Source: Lachnospiraceae bacterium (GTDB taxonomy: Bacteria; Bacillota; Clostridia; Lachnospirales; Lachnospiraceae). From it: 63,907 nucleotides of DNA. The notes beneath the pieces are model-generated. The model ran no database searches. It worked only from the letters and a program-made list of their open reading frames with translations, and was not told the origin of the DNA. The stretch lies in contig QXWO01000032.1 in the NCBI GenBank assembly GCA_009911035.1, positions 1-63,907 of the forward strand. Direction: 5' to 3'. Made by a program: the position numbers and the translations under genes. Shown in pieces: positions 25,887-35,437 of this stretch (position 1 is the first letter of the stretch; each line of letters opens with the position of its first letter).

Positions 25887-28800
25887 ATGGCAAAACTACA
25901 GGAGATCCAGTATCTTGCCGATGATGAGGCAAAAAAGATCAGCAGCTCCCCAAGGGACTGGATGGGCTACCTTGATATGGCGGCAAGGCTGTACCGCTAT
26001 CCGTTTTCGGATACAATGCTGATCCATGCCCAGCGCAAGGGAGCATCCGCCTGTGCTTCCCTGGAAGACTGGAATGAGAAAGTGGGGCGGTGGGTAAAGC
26101 GGGGCGCAAAGGGGATCGCACTGTTTGACGACAGCGGGACAAAGCTGAAGCTTAAGTATGTGTTTGACGTTTCCGATACCCGTCTGGTGCAGGGCGGCTG
26201 GACACCCGTCCTGTGGAAGATGGAGGAGCGGCACGAAGCGGAAGTGCTTTCTTACCTGTCAGATACATATGAGATCACAAAAGAAGCATCAGGGAACCTG
26301 AACCTTGCGCTTATGGAGACCGCTTCCCATACTGTGCAGGAGAACCTGGAGGATGCCATGCAGGGGCTTAAGTATGCATCTGAGGGGACTTATCTGGAAG
26401 GGCTTGGGGAGGACGCCCTCCGGGTATGTTTCAGGGAGCTTTTAAAAAACAGCATTTTTTATGCACTGTCCGTCCGGTGCGGCTTAGACCCCATGGAATA
26501 CCTTGAGGAAGAGGGTTTCGCGGGAATTACCGACTTTAATTCCCTTGCGGCGCTCACTGTTTTCGGAAATGTAGCAAGCAGCCTTACGGAACCTGTCCTT
26601 ATGGGGATCGGGCGGACGGTAAAGAAAATTTGTCTGAAAGAAGAACAAAAAGCTCTTGAAAACCGTACACGGACGGAGTATAATAAATTCAACACTTTAA
26701 AGCGCGAAACTGAAAGCGGAAAGGGAGGAACCGGAGATGGAACTGACATACCACTGGGAGGGGGATTACTTGATCCCGGACCTGACCATAGGGGAGGAGA
26801 AGGAACCTATAGGGAAATACGGGATGCTGCGGAAGACATTCTTAAAGGAGAACCGGACGGGCTGGTACCAGGGTCTGATGCTGTCTGGGAAACTGGACAG
26901 GCATCTGGCGGAGACAGAGAAAGCGGCATCGGAGAGGATGGGAGTCCTGATGAAGGGGCTTCTGGAGAGATATCCGGCGCCGGACAAGGGGAAAGACCAG
27001 ATGGCGTGGGCAGCCCACATGAACAGCCTGACAGCCATGGCGGAGGAGAGCGTCTTACAGGAATTGGTTTACAGTTAAGAAGAGAGGGAACAGAACAGGA
27101 AGCAGACGGAGCAGGGAAAATAGCATCCCCTGCTCTTTCCGTGTATGCGGATGGCTGGCAGGACGGGGCGTCTGCTGGTTCAGGAAGATTCCCGACTGTG
27201 GAGAAACAGATCCGTAGGATTGAGGAGCGTATGCAGGCGCTTTATGCCGGGGAGGTTGCAATCCCTGCCGATGTGGTGGACGAAGTGCTCCGCGCTGGCG
27301 GCAACCAGAAGGGGAGCATGCTGCGCATCATTTATAATTTTATGCTCGACCAGACAGAGGAGGAATATACGGAATTTGTCCGTAAAGAGTACGGAACCGG
27401 AGGCAGGGGGGTCATAGCCGGAGGCATAAGATATTCCGTCTGGCATGATGAGCTTGGCATACAGATAGCCGCCGGGGATTCCGTGCATGGGGCGGCGCTT
27501 TATAAAGCGTTCCTGTCATGGGAAGAAGTAAGCGGGCGAATCCACCAGCTCCTTAAACAGGGGGAATATGCCCCACAGGAAGTACTGGATAATGCCCGTC
27601 CCAATGCCATTACGGAACACGCAAGGGTACTTGCCTACATGGAAAGGGATATGGCGGAGGGCATCCCGGAGACAGTCTTTACAGATATGGAGCCTTTCAG
27701 CGGCAGTTTCCCCGATACGGTGGAAAAACTGGAAGCGCTGCTTGCACAGCCGGGATATCTGGAGGGGCTGAATGTGCGCCTCGCAGGGCTTGCGGAAGCA
27801 TACCGGGAAGATAAAAAGCTGATGAGGAGCCACTTGCACCGCCCTGACCGGGCAGCGGAACTGTTTCAGATGTTTGCAAAAGAAGCTGTCCCTTATCAGG
27901 CAAGGGAAGGGTTTATATGGGAGGAACATCTGACATTTATTACGCAGGACGAGGTTGATGCCTGCCTGATAAAAGGGGGCAGTTTTTCTGACTGGCGGCT
28001 GGATGTCTATTCTTATTTTATATCAGATAAAACAGATAAGGAAAAAACAGATTTCCTGCGGAAAAAATACGGGATCGGAAGCGGCGGTGGCGCGGTCTCC
28101 GGTGCAGATGAACCCAGCGTATGGTATGACGGGAAGGGGCTGTGCCTGGCCAGGGGGGAATATGGCAGCGTGAAAGCGGAAACCCTGCTGAAATGGCCGG
28201 CGGTGGCAAAGCGGATAAAGTATCTGATCGAGAGTGACAGGTATTTAAGTACGGCTGACTTTTCCCGTATGCCGGAGTATGAGAAAGAACAGATGGCAGG
28301 GCGTGTCGTTGATTTTTATTACCGCACCCCGGAAGATGTCATGCGCCCGTGGGAAGGGAATCCGAACCCTTATGAGCATAAGGACGATGTATTAAGCCTT
28401 TTGGGGAATCCGGACGGACAGGAAGCGCTTCTCAAACATATGGGGCAGGCACTGGCAGCAATCCCCGCGGATTTTGAGGATTATGAAAAAAGAGTGCGGA
28501 TGCTGGCAGACCTGCAGGGATATGTGGAAGGAACTTATACGATATTTCCGGAGAGGAAAAAGGAGATACAGATTGGGGACAGCGTACAGCTGTCCTTATT
28601 TGATTTCATGGATATGGGCACATCCCCGGCAGGAAAACAGGCAGCCCCGGAGCAGGAAATAAATGCACATTCAGGGGAAAAAGAGCAGAATAAAAATGAT
28701 AAATATACAGCCCCAGAAGAACAGCGGGAAGAATCCGGGGCGGGGCAGGATATTTTTCCTGATCAGGAAGATGCAGAAGGGCATGGGCAGTCCATACAGG

Positions 28801-31800
28801 CAGACGGGCAGATTCCGATTCAACATACAGGGGAAGAGTTTTCACAGGAACCGGAACAGGCGGCAGGGATACCAGAAGCAGAATCCGGCAGCGTATCGGC
28901 ACAGGATGTAATTCCAAACCAACCTAAATCCTTAAATCCGGTTAATTTCCGCATTACCAATGATGACCTCGGCGCAGGAGGCCCGAAGCAGAAGTTCCGC
29001 GCCAACATGGTGGCAGTCTCTCTCCTTAAAAAGCTGGAAGGAGAAAACCGTGCAGCCACACCGGAAGAGCAGGATATTTTATCCCGGTATGTGGGCTGGG
29101 GTGGGCTTCCGGCAGCCTTTGAGGAAGGGAACGGGGCGTGGGAATCAGAATATATGGAGTTAAAGCAGGCACTGACAGAAGAGGAATACCGGCAGGCAAG
29201 GGCTTCCACCTTGAATGCGTTCTATACCCCGCCTGTAGTAATAAAGGCAGTGTATGAAGCCCTTGGGAACATGGGGCTTAAAAAAGGCAATGTATTGGAG
29301 CCTTCCTGCGGCACCGGAAATTTCATGGGGCTTGTGCCGGAAGAAATGGACGCACTTAAGATGTATGGAGTTGAGATTGACAGTATCTCCGGCAGGATCG
29401 CGGGGCAGCTCTACCAGAAAAACCGTATCTCCATACAGGGGTTTGAGAGCGCACAGTACCCGGACAGCTTTTTCGACTGTGTGGTGGGGAACGTGCCTTT
29501 CGGCTCATATAAAGTGGCAGACAGGAAATATGACCGTTTTAATTTTCTTATCCATGACTATTTTATCGCAAAATCCCTTGACCTTGTGCGTCCGGGCGGT
29601 GTGGTGGCAGTGGTCACGTCAAGCGGCACCATGGATAAGCAGAACCCATCCGTGCGCCAGTATATCGCAAACAGGGCAGATCTTTTAGGAGCCATAAGGC
29701 TCCCGGAGAATGCGTTCTTAAAGAATGCAGGGACAAAAACGGTAGCGGATATCTTATTTTTCCAGAAAAGGGACAGGGCAGCTTTGGAGCAGCCGGAATG
29801 GGTAAGCCTTGGCACTACACAGGAAGGGTATACGGTAAACAGCTACTTTGCCGCGCACCCGGAGATGGTGCTGGGGAAGTTTGCCATGGAAAGCACGCAG
29901 TTTGGCAGGCAGGCGCTTACGGTAAAGCCCATAAGCGGCGCAGCCCTTTCCGAACAGTTAAAGGAAGCTGTACGCCATATACATGGGGACATCACGGACA
30001 GGGAGCCGGAGGAGCTTGTGCCGGACGGGGCAGGGACTTCCATCCCTGCTGACCCTTCCGTAAAGAATTTCAGCTTTGCAGATGTGGATGGGAAAGTATA
30101 TTACCGGGAAAATTCACGGATGAACCTGGTGGAACTGCCTGCAAAGACCACGGAGCGTGTCCTTGGAATGGTAAAGCTCCGGGATACCACGCAGGAACTG
30201 ATCAAGTGCCAGATGGAGGACGGAAGCGATGGGGAAGTGGAAGCCCTTCAGAAAAAGCTGAATGAGCAGTACGACAGTTTTACAAAAAAATATGGGCTGA
30301 TCAGCAGCAATGCCAACCGTAAGGCGTTTTCACAGGATAGCAGTTACTGCCTTTTGGCGGCGTTGGAACTGGTTGACGAGAATGGGAATTTAGAGCGGAA
30401 AGCGGATATCTTTACAAAGCGTACCATACGGAGAGCAGAGCCCGTTACCAGCGTGGATACCGCAAGCGAAGCCCTTGCAGTCTCCATCGGGGAAAAAGCA
30501 GGGGTGGATATCCCTTTCATGGCGGCACTTTGCGGAAAAACGGAAGAGGAGGTTACCGGGGAACTTACCGGGGTAATATTTAAAAACCCGGTGACGGAAA
30601 AATGGGAGGCAGCGGACGAGTACCTTTCCGGCAATGTCAGGGAGAAGCTCCGGACAGCGGCGCGGTATGCGGAAAACCAACCGGAATATGCCCCGAATGT
30701 AGCATACCTTGAAAAAGTGCAGCCAAAAGACCTTGACGCTTCGGAGATTGAGGTGCGGCTTGGGGCGGCATGGGTGGAAGATACCTATATCACACAGTTC
30801 ATGGGGGAATTATTCCAGACACCGGAAAATTATCTGGGAAAGGGCATTGAAGCCAGGTATTCCAAGGAAACCGGGCGGTGGCATATTTCGGGAAAGAAGC
30901 TGGATTCCCGTGGGAATTCCCTTGTCGATTCCACTTACGGGACGGGCAGGGCAAACGCCTACCGTCTTTTAGAGGATGCCCTGAACCTGCGGGACGCAAA
31001 GATATATGATAAGGTCAGGACAGGGGACGGGAAAGAAAAACGTGTCCTCAATAAGGCAGAGACCATGGTGGCCCAGCAGAAGCAGGAGATGATCCGGGAA
31101 GCCTTTAAGGAGTGGGTTTTTAAAGACCTTGACCGGAGGGAGGAGCTGTGCCGGGTGTATAATGAACAGTTCAACAGCATCCGCCCCCGGGAATATGACG
31201 GGAGCCATATCCAGTTCGCAGGCATGAACCCGGAGATCACCATGATGCAGCACCAGAAGAATGCGGTAGCCCATGTCCTGTATGGAAAGAACACCATGCT
31301 CGCCCACTGCGTGGGTGCGGGGAAGACCTTCGAGATGGTGGCGGCAGGCATGGAGAGCAGGCGGCTGGGGCTTTCCCACAAGAATCTTTATGTAGTGCCA
31401 AACCATTTAACGGTGCAGTGGGGCAGCGATTTCCTGCGCCTTTATCCGGGGGCAAACATTCTGGTGGCAACGAAAAAAGATTTTGAGCCGGAGAACCGGA
31501 AAAAGTTCTGTTCCCGTATTGCGACAGGGGATTATGACGGTATCATCATCGGCCACAGCCAGTTTGAGAAGATTCCCCTGTCCATAGAGCGGCAGATCGC
31601 AGCCATAGAGCGGCAGATAGATGATGTCATCCTTGCCATATCGGACGCAAAGGCGGCGGAGGGGGAGCGCTATACCATTAAGGAAATGGAAAGGACAAAG
31701 AAATCACTGGAAGCGAAGCTGGAAAAATTAAACAACCAGGAGCGGAAGGATAACGTGGTTATTTTTGAGGAGCTTGGCGTGGACCGGCTGTTTGTAGATG

Positions 31801-31918
31801 AGAGCCATTTTTATAAAAACATCTTTTTGTATACGAAAATGCGTAATGTGGCAGGCATAGCCCAGACGGACGCACAGAAAAGCTCCGATATGTTTATGAA
31901 ATGCCAGTATATGGACGA
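25887..31918 (+). CDS. giant ArdC-N/DNA methylase/SNF2-type helicase, 5' part (split by IME2)
   Basis: First 2,010 codons of a 2,918-aa protein whose remainder lies at 53,692-56,416. Visible parts: ArdC-N-like segment (about 10-85), a Gly/Asp-rich linker (about 285-410) that overlaps tnpV in another frame, a DNA methylase core (about 1,110-1,230; NVLEPSCGTGNFMG and VVGNVPFGSY) and helicase motifs I (AHCVGAGKT, about 1,806) and II (FVDESHF, about 1,972). The frame as found runs 22 nt into IME2 and stops at 31,940. Such proteins are conserved in Tn1549-like ICEs and are thought to process or protect transferred DNA. In this state the helicase is broken between its two lobes. Confidence 0.88.
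26737..27078 (+). CDS. tnpV: TnpV-like gene overprinted in the helicase gene (+1 frame)
   Basis: A 113-aa TnpV-type protein read in a different frame from the surrounding giant gene: ELTYHWEGDYLIPDLTIGEE, then IGKYGMLRKTFLKENRTG and AEESVLQELVYS. It is nearly colinear with the TnpV proteins at 478 and 32,123. It has its own RBS, GGGAGG at 26723-26728, 8 bp from the ATG. The other frame here encodes a low-complexity Gly/Asp/Glu linker, so coding constraint probably lies in the TnpV frame. Both frames are open throughout. Confidence 0.7.
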   Translation: MELTYHWEGDYLIPDLTIGEEKEPIGKYGMLRKTFLKENRTGWYQGLMLSGKLDRHLAETEKAASERMGVLMKGLLERYPAPDKGKDQMAWAAHMNSLTAMAEESVLQELVYS

Positions 31919-31936
31919 TGTGATATGTTGTGAACT
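31906..31936 (+). other. attL: attL of IME2
   Basis: The GA core is at 31917-31918. Host helicase sequence is to the left; the element half-site TGTTGTGAACT is at 31926-31936, 7 bp from the core. A perfect 10-bp inverted repeat GTATTTTAGC/GCTAAAATAC (31965-31974 and 31990-31999) lies just inside. Confidence 0.8.
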
Positions 31937-32122
31937 GTAGATGTAAACATTTTCGGCAAACGCAGTATTTTAGCGGAAATGGGGCATCTGCTAAAATACA
32001 ACATATGCGGCTGGCTCATTTGTGGTGAATGGAAACTTGCAGATGTTGTGGTAAAGAAAGTGGGTGATAGCTCTTTTTATTCGTATCTGTAAACAGTTTA
32101 GCACAAAGAAAGGCGGTTGTAT

Positions 32123-32476
32123 ATGGAGATTACATATCATTGGGAAGGCGATTATCTAATCCCTGATCTCAAACTTTCGGATACAATAGAATATCAGATC
32201 GGGAAGTATGGGAGAATGAGAAAGCGGTTTTTGGAAGAAAACCACAGGGGCATTTATTCTTATATGCTTTTGTCGGAAACCTTATGGAAGCATCTTGCAG
32301 AGATTGACGAGGAATGTAATGAAATGATGGACAGGCTTGTAAGACAGATGGCAAAAAACGAGGGTGTGACGGAGCAGCTAAAATCCGATGACTGGCTGCT
32401 TTGGATTCAAAAAACAAACAGCATCAGGAGCAGGGCGGAGGAAATAGTGCTGCATGACTTGATTTATTCTCTTTAA
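32123..32476 (+). CDS. tnpV: TnpV family protein of IME2
   Basis: A 117-aa TnpV protein (EITYHWEGDYLIPDLKLSD, IGKYGRMRKRFLEENHRG, RSRAEEIVLHDLIYSL). It is the first gene at the left end of IME2. ATG 32123 follows AAAGGCGG; an in-frame TTG two codons upstream is less likely. Closest relative in the window by eye is the overprinted copy at 26,737. Confidence 0.85.
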   Translation: MEITYHWEGDYLIPDLKLSDTIEYQIGKYGRMRKRFLEENHRGIYSYMLLSETLWKHLAEIDEECNEMMDRLVRQMAKNEGVTEQLKSDDWLLWIQKTNSIRSRAEEIVLHDLIYSL

Positions 32477-32499
32477 TTTTGTGGAAATCCCGCAGGTGG

Positions 32500-32579
32500 T
32501 AGCAGGAAGCGCAGAAGATGTCAAGACATCGGCTCTGCCTCGCCTGCGGCGGTCTTGACATCTTCTGCGCTTCCTGCTA
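32500..32579. repeat. perfect 28-bp inverted repeat (cruciform/terminator candidate)
   Basis: Positions 32500-32527 are the exact reverse complement of 32552-32579, with a 24-nt GC-rich loop. The arms begin TAGCAGGAAGCGC. A second perfect 8-bp hairpin, GGGGGAAC/GTTCCCCC, follows at 32592-32610. The arms lack a T-tract. The position between convergent genes allows termination, but a protein-binding or transfer role is equally possible. Confidence 0.7.
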
Positions 32580-32725
32580 TGGGGTAGTTAAGGGGGAACA
32601 AAGTTCCCCCATTGCATTAGAAATGCCAATGGCGGCATTTTGAAAAAATCAAAATCGGGGATTGACAGGACGGGAAAAATAGCTTATTATTGACAATAAG
32701 AAATGGGTTTTCACCGTACATCTTG

Positions 32726-33244
32726 TTACGGCTTGCTCGTTTCTTTTTTTACTGCCAAAATGTCATACAGATATTTTTTGCCGTTTTCAGCGTGGTTGAT
32801 TAGAAGCCGGGCATGGAAAATATTGTATCTGACGAGTACGTTTTCTTCATAGACCGGGAGGGCAAAACGGACATCATACCTGTACCAGCCGAATTTGGCA
32901 TTTTTATTGTGTTTTTCCTTGCGGTTTTCCTCATAAGCCGGATTGGATGCTATCTGGATCAGCTCCGGTATTGCAGTGGCGGCATTTGCCTTAGCTTTCG
33001 CATTAGCCCCCATAAGGCTTTTACGGCTCTCTGATTCCGTGTATTCTTCCGGAAGTTCATTTCCGATATAAATACGTTCTGCACTTTCTTCAATTTCGTA
33101 ATAGTCACCGACATATCCCTCAAGATATTGATTTACATCATCCCAGTCAATCTGCCGTTTGCCCTTGAAACGTATATCGTTAATCAAGGCCAGCTTTTTA
33201 CCGTCAGCATCGGTTATGATATTTACATTCCTGTTTTCAATCAT
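32726..33244 (-). CDS. possible RNase-fold (barnase/colicin-RelE-like, LPD3-type) domain protein
   Basis: A 172-aa protein whose C-terminal half (KFGWYRYDVRFALPVYEE, YNIFHARLLINHAENGKKYLYDILAVKKE) resembles polyvalent-protein-associated nuclease-like domains (PBECR/LPD3 type) by pattern. The assignment is tentative. Start 33244 overlaps the upstream gene by 8 bp, so the two minus-strand genes form one operon. The longer frame to 33559 lies inside the neighbour and is a shadow. Confidence 0.5.
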   Translation of the reverse strand: MIENRNVNIITDADGKKLALINDIRFKGKRQIDWDDVNQYLEGYVGDYYEIEESAERIYIGNELPEEYTESESRKSLMGANAKAKANAATAIPELIQIASNPAYEENRKEKHNKNAKFGWYRYDVRFALPVYEENVLVRYNIFHARLLINHAENGKKYLYDILAVKKETSKP

Positions 33245-34151
33245 CGTTTTTGTTCCCCTTTTTCTTTTCTCTTGATTTGTATACATTATATTGGTTTTTA
33301 CATTGCGGACTGCAAAACTCATTTCCTTTTCTGCTTGCAATAAAAGCTTTTTTACAGTGCTTGCACATCCGCATATCGCTGTCCTTATCCGTGAGCATGA
33401 AGGAGAAACACATCTGAACCATGATAAGTAGGGAATGGAAGTCCCATACAATGACGGGCGCATCCTTTTCAAGTGCGATCCGGTAAGTTGGGGCAATACC
33501 GCCGAAAGCGGAAATGCCCTGACGGTACAGGCTGCGGGTATCTTCGTCAAGCGAATCATAATCGAGGTAATAAAGGAAACTTGTCATAAACGTAAACGCA
33601 AGGTCAGTAAACTCTTTCACAATCCAGTCGTACTTTTCGGCATATTCCTTCTGGAATCCCATCGTCACAGCCTGCGGCGCATTCCCCATAGCCATTGCGA
33701 TTGCAATGCCCTCACGGTCAGTCACAGACCATCCCGATTCCACGCCTTTTTTTCTGAAATCCGGCTTATTAAAAGGATAGAAATAAGAAAGGTAATCCTC
33801 AGTGGAGAGGGATTCTTCCTTTATAAAGTGGTTCTTGGGAAGATACACGGATTCATAGGTGATAAAATCCGCTGTTGTCGGCAGGGCGGTCATAAAGCCG
33901 AGGAAACCGTACTTCCGCACAAAACCGAGGACAGATTCTTTCAGTTCTTCTTCCGGGACTTTGTGCATGGCGGCAAGTCCGACATTTACGGCATCCATAA
34001 CGAGTTGTCCTGCTTTCTGCATGGGGCGGTACATTTCCGGCTTGGCATCTTTGGAAACGGTTATGTAAAGATTGTCATTATTATCTGTTTTATATTCGTA
34101 GTTGCTGTACCGAATCCACGGTGCGCTGGTATGTTCAAATAAATTCTTCAT
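33237..34151 (-). CDS. DUF6076/CGNR-like zinc-finger protein
   Basis: A 304-aa protein with a C-terminal zinc finger (MCKHCKKAFIASRKGNEFCS, then PQCKNQY, about residues 262-290) as in DUF6076 or CGNR-type proteins, and a mainly helical body. Start 34151 follows a TTGGAG sequence on the minus strand; ATG 34172 or 34175 are alternatives. It is coupled to the nuclease-like gene at 32726 and may be its regulator or antitoxin (inference from overlap only). Confidence 0.6.
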   Translation of the reverse strand: MKNLFEHTSAPWIRYSNYEYKTDNNDNLYITVSKDAKPEMYRPMQKAGQLVMDAVNVGLAAMHKVPEEELKESVLGFVRKYGFLGFMTALPTTADFITYESVYLPKNHFIKEESLSTEDYLSYFYPFNKPDFRKKGVESGWSVTDREGIAIAMAMGNAPQAVTMGFQKEYAEKYDWIVKEFTDLAFTFMTSFLYYLDYDSLDEDTRSLYRQGISAFGGIAPTYRIALEKDAPVIVWDFHSLLIMVQMCFSFMLTDKDSDMRMCKHCKKAFIASRKGNEFCSPQCKNQYNVYKSREKKKGNKNDD

Positions 34152-34183
34152 AGAAAATCTGCTCCAATCCATCAATCTATCAT

Positions 34184-34204
34184 ATCATGAACTTCGTTCA
34201 TGAT
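34184..34204. promoter_or_regulatory. 9-bp inverted repeat upstream of the zinc-finger gene
   Basis: ATCATGAAC and GTTCATGAT flank TTC. It lies in the leader of the minus-strand operon and could be an operator or a hairpin. Confidence 0.35.
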
Positions 34205-34306
34205 CGGCATTCGCCGTTCGTCAAGAGTGAGCAAGCTCCCTCTTTCCTCTCTTGCGCTCATTGCATCATCTGATGTAATACTTCCTATATTATAAGCAGT
34301 TACCTG

Positions 34307-34954
34307 TTATCGGTCAAGCTGTCTGCTGTCCTTTTTCTTCCGCACGCCATTGTTTAAGAAATATTTTTCATCAATCGTCATCGGAAGGCTGTTCTCTTGT
34401 CTGTATGCGAGTATGCCGCCATAAAGTTTCCGTATCTTTTTCAGTGCAGTCTCCCGAATGCCACGGATATTCCGGTCTGACTGTCCGATGTTCTCCGCAT
34501 ACTCCGCAGCAGAGTAATCATGCAGGAACAGATAATAGAGCATATTTTTGAGATGCGGTTTCAGGTCTTTTAATATTCTTGATAAATCCGCATCCGTGAC
34601 AAGTTCATGTAGCGTTTCCGGGCAGTCAAATATGAGGTCAATGAAATCGCCTGCAAGCATGAGCCTTCTTAAAACCGTGTCATAGGAAGGCCTGTCAGAA
34701 AGATATGGTTCGTCTGTGCCCCATTCCAGAGGGACAACGGAGCGTCCTTTTTCATGATCCCTTTCCCTGCGTTCCCTGTTAGCATCCAGTTTATCCCACC
34801 ATTTAATGACTTCCCTGAAATCCTCCTCTGTCCGTGCGCTTTCCTCGATACGCCGGAGGGCAAGCGCACGGGCTTCACGGTGGAGCATATCCCCGTCAGC
34901 TTCGGTTATTAAGTTTTGTTCCCTGAATGTCTGGAACTCAGCGTATTTCGGCAT
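34307..34954 (-). CDS. sigma-70 region 4-like regulator
   Basis: A 215-aa protein with a C-terminal helix-turn-helix resembling sigma region 4 (YSAAEYAENIGQSDRNIRGI, then RETALKKIRKLYGG, about residues 148-182). No sigma region 2 is visible, so it is more likely a sigma-like regulator than a full sigma factor. It is divergent from tnpW and the recombinase gene and could control them (inference). Confidence 0.65.
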   Translation of the reverse strand: MPKYAEFQTFREQNLITEADGDMLHREARALALRRIEESARTEEDFREVIKWWDKLDANRERRERDHEKGRSVVPLEWGTDEPYLSDRPSYDTVLRRLMLAGDFIDLIFDCPETLHELVTDADLSRILKDLKPHLKNMLYYLFLHDYSAAEYAENIGQSDRNIRGIRETALKKIRKLYGGILAYRQENSLPMTIDEKYFLNNGVRKKKDSRQLDR

Positions 34955-35191
34955 TTATAGTCAGTCCTTTGCAAAAAAATAAAATTTTGTAGCAGTTTTT
35001 TCAAAAACACTTCCGTTTTTATAGCCGTTTTTCTCCCATTAGTGAAAGATGTAATTCTTTTTATTTAAAAATTGGTTACAAGAAAGGAGAATGGGAATAT
35101 GGGATACGGATAACACAAAAATATGGTTACAAATAACGGAAGCATAAGAAACATTATAACGGCAGTGAGCCGGATGCGCAAGGGAGGATGC
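34955..35191. promoter_or_regulatory. control region between the sigma-like gene and tnpW/recombinase
   Basis: AT-rich, with two exact copies of TGGTTACAA at 35073-35081 and 35124-35132, 51 bp apart, ahead of tnpW. No clear -10/-35 pair was fixed. Confidence 0.35.
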
Positions 35192-35437
35192 ATGGAAACA
35201 GTAAAAACGGATAATGACAGGATGATGGAAACCAGCCCGCATGAGGCTGGATTTTTTTACAGAAGAATCGGAGGGACGCTTTTCAAGGTCAGGGTATATA
35301 CGGGTTCGGGATACGCAGACACGCTGGATGAAAAAATTCCCCGCTTAATTTTGAATGAAATGGTGACAGGCACGGAAAGTTATGTTAAGATGGATTCACC
35401 ACAGATGAGCCAGCCGCCGGAAAGGAGTTCGGAATGA
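35192..35437 (+). CDS. TnpW-like transposon protein
   Basis: An 81-aa protein (FFYRRIGGTLFKVRVYTGSG, DEKIPRLILNEM) of the TnpW type that regularly precedes Tn4451-like recombinases. The role is unproven; it may act in excision. ATG 35192 follows GGGAGG. Its stop overlaps the recombinase start (ATGA at 35434), so the two are translationally coupled. The longer frame from 35123 has no RBS. Confidence 0.65.
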   Translation: METVKTDNDRMMETSPHEAGFFYRRIGGTLFKVRVYTGSGYADTLDEKIPRLILNEMVTGTESYVKMDSPQMSQPPERSSE

